In this document: positions 28,501 through 34,760 of the stretch, piece by piece
How the letters are laid out: every line of letters starts with the position of its first letter
Position numbering within the stretch: the stretch's first letter is position 1
DNA from: Xanthocytophaga flava
GTDB taxonomy: Bacteria; Bacteroidota; Bacteroidia; Cytophagales; 172606-1
Length of the DNA: 64,000 bases
Assembly: GCA_030068525.1 (NCBI GenBank)
Contig: JASJOS010000006.1
Coordinates: forward strand, 248,001-312,000
Reading direction: 5' to 3'
The notes under the pieces: model-generated
Told to the model about the DNA's origin: nothing
The model's input: the letters and a program-made list of their open reading frames with translations, nothing else
Database searches by the model: none
Made by a program: the position numbers and the translations under genes

Positions 28501-29091
28501 TTTCTGTATTCGGTTGTTACCTGCATCTACTATCCAGATGTTACCCTGATTATCAACAGTTATACCTTCTGGTTGAGACAGTTGTCCATCCTTTGAACCT
28601 GCTGTACCAAATTCCAGAAGAAGATTTCCTTTTGAGTCAAATTTCAGAATGTGTGTGTTTGTATTAGCTACATCAACCAGCCAGATATTATTCTGGTAAT
28701 CTATTTCCATACCTTTAAAGTAAGGATTGGGATTTGATCCTTTTAACTGAAGCGATTGAAGAAGTTTGCCATTGGTATCATACTTTTGAATGATAGTACT
28801 ACCTTCATTACAAACCCAAATATTTTCCTCTTTATCCAAAGCAAGATAACCTATCCCTCCACTCATAGGAATAAAAAACACAATTTGATTATTGGAATCT
28901 ATTTTTGCGAAGTAATCATTATTACTAATTACATACATAAATCCTTCCTTATCTACTACTACATCACTGCAATATGATAAGATAATTTGGCCTATATGTT
29001 TTTTAAATGAATAATCCTGAGCAAGAGCTGTTGGAGAGATAACCAAAAAAGAGAGGTAAAATAAAATGGTGGTACGTAAAATTTTGATCAT
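25588..29091 (-). CDS. Secreted NHL-repeat protein with type IX secretion C-terminal domain
   Basis: About 1167 residues. A signal peptide (MIKILRTTILFYLSFLVISP..ALAQ) is followed by some eleven NHL/beta-propeller repeats of roughly 48 residues with the pattern DxQGNIWVxD..RIQKFDKNGKFL (about 40-580). Next come an SdrD-type B domain (GRVYSDENQNCAFDSSDKPL), CARDB/DUF11-like beta domains and a DUF7619-like domain starting SFDPNDKLVSPAG. The last 75 residues are a Por-type T9SS sorting domain (LSIYPNPTQ ... KGMYLIQIHTNKG). It should be exported through the T9SS and anchored at, or released from, the cell surface. The start used is the downstream of two tandem start codons; see the repeat at 29083. 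Confidence 0.93.
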   Translation of the reverse strand: MIKILRTTILFYLSFLVISPTALAQDYSFKKHIGQIILSYCSDVVVDKEGFMYVISNNDYFAKIDSNNQIVFFIPMSGGIGYLALDKEENIWVCNEGSTIIQKYDTNGKLLQSLQLKGSNPNPYFKGMEIDYQNNIWLVDVANTNTHILKFDSKGNLLLEFGTAGSKDGQLSQPEGITVDNQGNIWIVDAGNNRIQKFDKAGKFLLKVGTEGSANGQFNRPRDIEADDKGNVWVAEQSNSRIQKFDSSGNFLLKVGPTIANGRTINNAWGLTIDRSDNVWFIDYSGFGIRKCDSNGKYLSEYGGPGSSDGKFSDPVGLHIDKQGNSWVVDSENGRIQKFDKNGRFLFKFGSPGSDNGQMFRAAGITTDEEGNIWVADKTNQRVQKFDTNGKFLLTIGSFGSADGQFYQPLDIIIDEQGNVWVLDPGNQRVQKFDKNGKFLFKFGSTGDYGSEDGKLGAPTDMALDSQGNIWITDSRNHRIQKFDKNGKFLQKIQYDADGSKLFQAPDVIEIDQQGNIWVHEFGNRVQTFDATGKRLSTRYFPMANLASMKFDRSGDLYWADAYAGVMVYSKHEIQTLITGRVYSDENQNCAFDSSDKPLDQIVMVAQPGEYYGVTDAEGNYEIAVDTGTYTVSQVLGVEKNSILQVSCPSDNVSDPVTLKTKGSIISNINFANKIISLPHLNTNVSSNRRRRCMTNTTIVNYANTGYGDAKNVKIYVKMPQYVIFKSADKPYTIDKDSNYVFTIDTLNALHSGVITITDSVACINSVRGLTQCTKVWITPANDYTLPDNSQWDNSDIVLTGKCIENGRVQMVIKNIGQAMADSAEFRILLNAQLAFRRNYKLEKGDSLVLKIPANGKTIRLEADQRPDHPRKSQTNLTIEGCVASTSDVVSKGYVDLLPQDDAEPEVAIQCLEIIDSFDPNDKLVSPAGTPTDHYTPTSTELKYTIRFQNTGTDYAYKVTVIDTLSEKLDIATLQIGAATHSYSLKVSGKGRPILIWTFNNINLPDSTRDQAGSNGFIQFSIKPKASLPEKSLIENFADIIFDYNEPIRTNTTANILYDVPKVINPVNQLSDSIIDKVMASEPEALKGKLSIYPNPTQHRAWIQTSDVSIAIQEVVVSNLLGERQTVTLSQTHPQALEINLQSKPKGMYLIQIHTNKGTSVKRVVVQ

Positions 29092-29118
29092 AGTATAGTT
29101 TTTGATCATAGTATAGTT
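29083..29118. repeat. 18-bp tandem duplication covering the start codon
   Basis: TTTGATCATAGTATAGTT occurs twice with no gap, at 29083-29100 and 29101-29118. On the minus strand each unit contains an ATG followed by ATC AAA, so the NHL-repeat gene has two in-frame starts 18 bp apart and would carry the extra residues MIKNYT if the upstream one is used. Confidence 0.9.
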
Positions 29119-29467
29119 ATAGGTTGTAAAGATACATAAAGCCTGTTTGTTAATTATCTATATGTCTGTTATTTTATTACATAAAAGCTTTTTTTATTCT
29201 TAAATAGGGTGGAAAAGCATATACATCTTAGATTGAGCTATTTTATGTTTGCTACTTTTCAAAGCAGAAAGTGATACACATAAAATTTGTCTGCTCACAC
29301 TTAGTGACAGTCTTGCCTATCCTCAACATAATTTCGTTAACATTGAGCTCTTTTAGAAAATGAGGTTAATCTATCATTTTGCCGGAAAAAGTATATTTTA
29401 GCGCTATCATTTTTTAATGTCCTAAATACACTTAATTAGGCAATCAACTTATTAATTGATCAGACAT
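29119..29467. other. Divergent intergenic region
   Basis: About 350 bp between the NHL-repeat and GH97 genes, which must hold both promoters. Only an imperfect palindrome (CCTAA 29422 with TTAGG 29436) was noticed; no good minus-7 match was settled on. Confidence 0.4.
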
Positions 29468-31522
29468 ATGAAAAAAATCGCTTTTGCTTTGTACTTGCTT
29501 TGTGGGTTTACTCCAACACTGCAAGGGCAAAACAACAAACAAGTATATAGTGTGGTGGAAAAAATAATCGGCAAGCACACTACACCTACTAAAGTTCTCT
29601 CTACAAATATTACCAAACATTCCTATTCAAAGCAGGATACGAACCTTGTTATTATAAGTCCTGATAAACTTTTAACAGTTTCATTGAGTTTGCGAAATAG
29701 GATTCCTACCTATTCTGTTAACTATAAAGGAAAGTTGATACTGGAAGATTCCCCACTGGGACTGATAAGCACCATTGGGGATTTTAGCCAGTCAATGGTT
29801 TTAGTTAGTAAAAAAGATTCCTTTATTGATAAACCCTATACACAAAGTAAGATCAAAAAAACTACAGTACACTACCAGGCAAATGAACTAACCTGTACCT
29901 ATGTCAATCCCCAGAAACAACAGATACAAATTGTTTTTAGAGTAAGCAACAATGATATCGCCTTCCGGTATGTTTTACCTCTGACCGGTGAGACTGCCCG
30001 CTGTATTATCAAAAAGGAAACAACTGGTTTTAACTTCCCTGCATTTACAACGACTTTCTTAACCCCACAGGCTACTCCGATGATTGGCTGGAAGCAAACC
30101 AAGCCAAGTTATGAGGAAGAGTACACTGCTGATTCTCCACTAGGCACGCCATCCAAATACGGTTTGGGATTTACTTTTCCTGGATTGTTTCGTATTGGAA
30201 ATCAGGGATGGGTATTGCTTTCTGAAACAGGTGTAGGAAGTTCGTATTGTGGCTCCCGGCTCAGTGAAGGAACAAAAGATGGATTATTCAACATTGCTTT
30301 CCCTGAAAAAGGAGAAAATAATGGCATTGGCAATTCAGAACCGGGTATGGCTTTACCCGGAGAAACACCTTGGCGAACTATTACTGTAGGAGAGACCCTT
30401 GAACCTATTGTAGAAACCACTATTCCTTTTGATGTGGTAGAACCGCTTTATAAACCATCTATGGAATACAAGTTTGGGCGAGCTACCTGGAGCTGGATTA
30501 TGTGGCAGGATAATAGTGCAAATTATCAGGATCAGATAACATATATTGACTTTGCTGCACAACTGGGATACGAATATGTTTTAATAGATGCCTTATGGGA
30601 CAAACAGATAGGGTATGAACGTATGTCTGAACTATTGAAGTATGCGCAATCGAAAGGAGTGGGTATCTTTTTGTGGTATAATTCGAATGGGTTCTGGAAT
30701 GATGCACCCCAAGGACCCAAACAACGAATGAATACATCGGTTGCACGCAAAAAAGAAATGCTGTGGTTGAAAAACATAGGTGTAAAAGGCCTGAAAGTGG
30801 ATTTTTTCGGTGGTGACAAGCAGGAAACCATACAACTGTATGAAGACATTTTGAGTGATGCCAATGACTATGGGTTAATGGTTATCTTTCATGGTTGTAC
30901 ACTTCCCAGAGGATGGGAACGTATGTATCCCAATTATGTAAGTAGTGAAGCAGTCCTTGCTTCTGAAAACCTGATCTTTAATCAGCATTTTGATGATAAC
31001 GAGGCTTTCAATGCCTGTCTGCATCCCTTTATTCGGAATACAGTGGGAAGTATGGATTTTGGAGGAACTTTACTGAATAAACGCCTCAACCGTACTAATA
31101 ATGGCGGAACGACCCGAAAAACAACTGATATTTTCCAGTTAGCAACGGCAGTACTATTTCAAAGTCCAATCCAGAATTTTGCGTTGGCTCCAAATAACTT
31201 AACTGATGTGCCTGGTTTTGAGATTGATTTCATGAAGCAGGTGCCTACTTCCTGGGATGAAACCCTTTATATTGATGGATATCCTGGTAAATATTGCATA
31301 TTAGCACGTCGTCACGGAGCAAAATGGTATGTGGTAGGTGTAAATGCACGAAAGGAAGCTTTGAAACTAAAACTAAATCTACCTATGCTGAGGAATTCAG
31401 AAGTATCCTACTACTCAGATAAGAAAGACGGGAAGTCAGGCATGGAAAAGGTTCAGATAAAGCAAGCAGGAACTGTAACAGTCGAAATTCAGCCACAAGG
31501 TGGAATAATTTTCACTAACTAA
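29468..31522 (+). CDS. Glycoside hydrolase family 97 protein
   Basis: About 684 residues: a signal peptide (MKKIAFALYLLCGFTPTLQG), an N-terminal beta-sandwich (about 40-300), a TIM-barrel catalytic domain (about 310-590, beginning YKFGRATWSWIMWQDN) and a C-terminal beta domain. GH97 enzymes are calcium-dependent periplasmic alpha-glucosidases or alpha-galactosidases. D445 in KGLKVDFFGGD and E500 in SEAVLASEN are spaced like the nucleophile and acid/base of the retaining alpha-galactosidase-type subgroup as remembered, so a retaining enzyme is favoured. The ATG at 29468 is chosen over a TTG at 29456 because it starts the signal peptide. No SusC/D genes are adjacent. Confidence 0.9.
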   Translation: MKKIAFALYLLCGFTPTLQGQNNKQVYSVVEKIIGKHTTPTKVLSTNITKHSYSKQDTNLVIISPDKLLTVSLSLRNRIPTYSVNYKGKLILEDSPLGLISTIGDFSQSMVLVSKKDSFIDKPYTQSKIKKTTVHYQANELTCTYVNPQKQQIQIVFRVSNNDIAFRYVLPLTGETARCIIKKETTGFNFPAFTTTFLTPQATPMIGWKQTKPSYEEEYTADSPLGTPSKYGLGFTFPGLFRIGNQGWVLLSETGVGSSYCGSRLSEGTKDGLFNIAFPEKGENNGIGNSEPGMALPGETPWRTITVGETLEPIVETTIPFDVVEPLYKPSMEYKFGRATWSWIMWQDNSANYQDQITYIDFAAQLGYEYVLIDALWDKQIGYERMSELLKYAQSKGVGIFLWYNSNGFWNDAPQGPKQRMNTSVARKKEMLWLKNIGVKGLKVDFFGGDKQETIQLYEDILSDANDYGLMVIFHGCTLPRGWERMYPNYVSSEAVLASENLIFNQHFDDNEAFNACLHPFIRNTVGSMDFGGTLLNKRLNRTNNGGTTRKTTDIFQLATAVLFQSPIQNFALAPNNLTDVPGFEIDFMKQVPTSWDETLYIDGYPGKYCILARRHGAKWYVVGVNARKEALKLKLNLPMLRNSEVSYYSDKKDGKSGMEKVQIKQAGTVTVEIQPQGGIIFTN

Positions 31523-31590
31523 AAAAGCCAGCTTAATGAAAACAATAGAGAAGTCGGAAAATAATTGTTATTTACAGCCAGGCTTTTTCA
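31522..31590 (+). terminator. Probable terminator of the GH97 gene
   Basis: AAAAAGCC (31522-31529) and GGCTTTTT (31581-31588) form an inverted repeat across a long loop, ending in a T-run just after the GH97 stop codon. Confidence 0.45.
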
Positions 31591-31603
31591 CATAAGCAAG
31601 TAG

Positions 31604-31650
31604 AACAAAAATCGGATGGTTTTTGGTTTGTTTTAAGAAGCCATCCGATT
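31604..31650 (-). terminator. Intrinsic terminator of the ThuA-like gene
   Basis: A perfect 10-bp stem, AATCGGATGG (31610-31619) and CCATCCGATT (31641-31650). Read on the minus strand it is followed by TTTTTGTT. It therefore serves the ThuA-like gene, which ends at 31743. Confidence 0.65.
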
Positions 31651-31742
31651 AGATATCTATTGATAGAGTAAATTATATTCTAAATCCTATCAATTTACTG
31701 AGGGGTAACTATTTACTGGCGAATAACACTACAATTATCTTT

Positions 31743-32717
31743 TTATTTATCAAACTTCCTCAGTTTGGTTTGTGTTTCTGTAGGAAAATCAGTTGGAATC
31801 GGAATGTCTACTTTCCCAGTAGCAGCCCACTGACTACCCCGTTGAAGGCAAGTGATAAAACCTACACACTCTACTGAGTAGTCAGCATGACCTAATGTCA
31901 TATGGAAGATACGTCCTTTTCCAAAGCGAATAGTTATCAATGCAGGTTCATTACGGTCTGTTCCGTTGTTACTTTTGGGTGAAAATGCTGTAGCTAGTAT
32001 CTGCATGTTTTTAGCCGGGCCCCGTAACCGATCATAGAGTTCATCCCTATTGTGTAACCATTTTTTGGGCATTCCTTTGGTAATGGGATGGGTTGTATCA
32101 CGAAGTGTAATCAGAAAATCAAACTGCGAGCCATGAGAACCCGCTTTGCCAGGTTGTGTATCCTTAACCAGCTTATCATTCTGATCATAATAAACATACG
32201 GACCATCTTTTTCAGTACGATCTCCCCAGCCTCCCAGACCGATCATCTGGTTATAGGCAGGCCATTCCGGAAAGGAGTTATCAGCAGCATGAATGACTAC
32301 CAAACCACCTCCATTTTTCATGTACTTTTCAAAGTCAGCCTGCGTTTTGGCTGTCCATGGAGCTGCATTCCAACCGAAATTACAGATAACAAGGTCATAC
32401 TTTGAAAATTCTGGATGAAACGTTGAATCTACTTTGGACTGAGCTAGTGCCTGTGTTTGTCGTAGACCTTTGATGGGATAGGCTTCTATATATTTATCTC
32501 CCTGCCAGGTAAATTGTGTGCGTTGCACATCTACAGAAAACTTTCCGGTTTGTTCCAGGTATTGTTTCATCATGGCAGTAATCTTGGGCCACTGTTCATG
32601 GTTATTTTGCCCATCTACAATAAGAGCACGTATCCGGGAAGATTGTGCGAACGCTGGCACGAAACAGCTAGCCAGACAAAATATGATCAGAAAAGAAAAG
32701 TGTTTTTTGGTGAGCAT
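31743..32717 (-). CDS. Exported ThuA-like domain protein
   Basis: 324 residues with a signal peptide (about 1-24, ending CFVPAFAQ) and a ThuA-like glutamine-amidotransferase-type fold: RIRALIVDGQNNHEQWPKIT at the front, DLVICNFGWNAAPW, GGGLVVIHAADNSFPEW, and GRIFHMTLGHADYS near the end. ThuA relatives are linked with trehalose and other sugar utilisation, and in Bacteroidota exported versions often sit near glycosidases, as here (convergent with GH97). The catalytic cysteine of true amidotransferases is replaced (HAAD), as is normal in this family. Confidence 0.92.
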   Translation of the reverse strand: MLTKKHFSFLIIFCLASCFVPAFAQSSRIRALIVDGQNNHEQWPKITAMMKQYLEQTGKFSVDVQRTQFTWQGDKYIEAYPIKGLRQTQALAQSKVDSTFHPEFSKYDLVICNFGWNAAPWTAKTQADFEKYMKNGGGLVVIHAADNSFPEWPAYNQMIGLGGWGDRTEKDGPYVYYDQNDKLVKDTQPGKAGSHGSQFDFLITLRDTTHPITKGMPKKWLHNRDELYDRLRGPAKNMQILATAFSPKSNNGTDRNEPALITIRFGKGRIFHMTLGHADYSVECVGFITCLQRGSQWAATGKVDIPIPTDFPTETQTKLRKFDK

Positions 32718-32734
32718 AACGATTTCAATATATA

Positions 32735-32981
32735 GAAGCTGTTTAAACTAATTTATAAAGGCTGCAAAGGCATCTTTTGTGCTACGCTCTTTTCCCGTCG
32801 TTGGTGTTATCACCAACGACCACTTTCCCCTCATGCAAGTTGGTGATAACACCAACTTGGGGATTGAAGCTAAAAGGCATCTTTTAGGCTGCACCTTCAT
32901 AAGGCTGCGCTGGTCAAAATAGGTTCGATTCGCTCCAAAATCTGCTCTTTTCGCTTCTTTATAATTTGTTTAAACAGCTTC
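32735..32981. mobile_element. MITE-like element, 247 bp, with terminal inverted repeats
   Basis: Left end GAAGCTGTTTAAACTAATTT (32735 on) and right end, read in reverse complement, GAAGCTGTTTAAACAAATTA form terminal inverted repeats of about 25 bp with one or two mismatches. ATA flanks each side (32732-32734, 32982-32984), a possible 3-bp target duplication. There is no transposase frame. Inside are two hairpins, 32797-32820 and 32836-32859, whose loops TTAT and ATAA and arms TTGGTG/CACCAA are mutually complementary. A repeated word AAAGGCATCTTTT occurs twice. It is read as a non-autonomous element mobilised by a transposase elsewhere. It fills the gap between the ThuA-like gene and the 33200 gene. 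Confidence 0.7.
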
Positions 32982-33199
32982 ATAGCCAGGGATTTTTGAC
33001 CTTAGTGGTAGTCCAGATTTTTTTAAAGACGCGAAAAGATAGGAGTATTTAATCTGAAATACCAATTTTCGGAATAATCTGATTAGTACTTAACTATTTA
33101 CATTGAAAAAATACTTTATATCCAAATCCTTTTTTGGATAGGATTTGATGTATGGCACATTCTTTTTTCAACTATATATTTCACTACTATCTGAAAATT

Positions 33200-33568
33200 A
33201 TGAGACTGTCAGAAGAATATTTAACGCCTCAGCAAGTAGAACGTGTCCTCTACAAAGAAGATATAAAGTTAGCCTTGCGTAACTATCTGATATATTTGAT
33301 AGAATACAAGCAGCTTCCCAAACAGGAAAGTTCACTTGAGGTGATACGTAAACAGTTTTTTCTCGAAAATAGGGTGGACGTAGCCAAAACTCTGTTTTCC
33401 ACAACTCTGATGACGCATCACTCGCTGCATTTACAAAATGTACATGGGGAAGACTCGCAGGAACAGCATGCAGACCAAAAACTTATCTCGACTTTGGAAA
33501 ACTTATCCGTCTCCAATCTGGAACGTTTACTGTTTATGGTTGATAATATGGAAGAAGTTAATCGTTGA
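33200..33568 (+). CDS. Hypothetical protein
   Basis: 122 residues from ATG 33200 (an in-frame ATG at 33152 would add 16 hydrophobic/aromatic residues that look like leader sequence). The protein is helical and charged, with no signal peptide or membrane span in the shorter form. The first part resembles a helical repeat (LTPQQVERVLYKEDIKLALRNYLIYL) but no family is recognised. It stands alone downstream of the MITE-like element. Coding is supported by its length and ordinary amino-acid content. Confidence 0.6.
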   Translation: MRLSEEYLTPQQVERVLYKEDIKLALRNYLIYLIEYKQLPKQESSLEVIRKQFFLENRVDVAKTLFSTTLMTHHSLHLQNVHGEDSQEQHADQKLISTLENLSVSNLERLLFMVDNMEEVNR

Positions 33569-33623
33569 TAGTCTGAAGACTATTAACAATTAACTTGTCC
33601 CTTGTAAGACTGCAATGATTGTT

Positions 33624-34625
33624 CTAGGGCAACTCGAGCTGGATTTGTGTGCTCTCCCAATTGCCACCATGCGCTGGCACCATTTGTGGAGTTCTACCAA
33701 CAACTGGTGTAAAAAGGATACCGGCAGAGCCTTTGGCTTCGGCAGGCTTCAAACCAAATGCAGGATAGTAGCCTGCATAGGTACCCACTTCACGCATTTT
33801 TAGCTCTCTACCATCAGTGAGTTTAGCCTTGATGGTATACTTTCCTATAGGTATGTTGACAATGATTAACTTAGTATAGCCAATCTTTTTATAGATCTTG
33901 AATGACTTGGTTTCTCCATATAATCCTGGTTCTTGAGGGATAAGCTGTAATTCAATTTCTCCATCCGCAGGTAAGTAGTTAGGAACATTGTGATCCCAGT
34001 CTACCTGATAATCCAGACTAATAGAGCCTCCATAATAGTTGTTGGAATTGCTAGGTTGATGGAGAACCTCCTCTTTATCACCTACACCATAAGACTCAAG
34101 AACAAAATTTTCTACATTCCCTGTTTCTGATGCAAAACCTGAAGTGTTATCATCTGCCGGATGTAAGCCTACTACTGCTCTTCCATCTCCATAATCGATG
34201 GTATAGCCTGTTGCATAATAGTGCACAGGTCCAATAGGAAGGTTTATCTCATAATATCCTTTTTCATTAGTTTCGGCAGAAGCCCCACTGTAAGAGCCAC
34301 CAATTACAGTCACTCGCACTCCTATATAGGCTCCCTTTATCGGTTTTCCACTCAAATCTGCCACATACCCCCGGAGTACCCCTTTTTTAACAGATAGTGA
34401 AGGGAAATTTGGAGTTCGGGGCTGAACATTGCCCATTACATTGACATAAAATTCGTTCCCACTCAGGTGAAAAGTAGCTTCTCCATTGACGACAGGAAGT
34501 GGAGGCTGGCTACCCCAGTCAGGATTTGCAGAATCACCAGGACTTGTCGTGTCAGAGTCTTTTTTGCAGCTACATGCAAATAAGGTGAAGACTAAGGAAG
34601 TTGCAAGTAATACTTTGGTTATCAT
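33624..34625 (-). CDS. Lipoprotein with carboxypeptidase-regulatory-like domain
   Basis: About 333 residues. The start at 34625 gives a lipoprotein signal MITKVLLATSLVFTLFAC with lipid-modified C18 followed by SCKKDSD, a pattern that in Bacteroidota may allow surface exposure. Residues about 80-160 form a carboxypeptidase-regulatory/CarboxypepD_reg-like beta domain (LRGYVADLSGKPIKGAYIGV then TNEKGYYEINLPIGP). The rest is beta-rich with no recognised family. It lies 135 bp downstream of the next lipoprotein gene on the same strand, and both may be one transcript. Confidence 0.75.
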   Translation of the reverse strand: MITKVLLATSLVFTLFACSCKKDSDTTSPGDSANPDWGSQPPLPVVNGEATFHLSGNEFYVNVMGNVQPRTPNFPSLSVKKGVLRGYVADLSGKPIKGAYIGVRVTVIGGSYSGASAETNEKGYYEINLPIGPVHYYATGYTIDYGDGRAVVGLHPADDNTSGFASETGNVENFVLESYGVGDKEEVLHQPSNSNNYYGGSISLDYQVDWDHNVPNYLPADGEIELQLIPQEPGLYGETKSFKIYKKIGYTKLIIVNIPIGKYTIKAKLTDGRELKMREVGTYAGYYPAFGLKPAEAKGSAGILFTPVVGRTPQMVPAHGGNWESTQIQLELP

Positions 34626-34760
34626 AGTCACAGTAGTTAGTATAAATTGAGAATAGATGTTTGCTATAGATTTTGTCGGGCAGGTAACCAATATTGAAAA
34701 GATCTATATATCTAATACAAGTGCTTACTTTAAGCGAATACACTATCCCTGTCAGACCAT

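Noticed and set aside
27600-28660. Regular DNA repeat of about 140 bp that might look like a CRISPR or satellite
   Set aside because: The period equals the 48-residue NHL repeat of the coding frame; it is protein-coding repetition.
32920-32945. GGTTCGATTC, like a tRNA T-loop
   Set aside because: It lies inside the MITE-like element and no acceptor, D or anticodon stems can be drawn around it.
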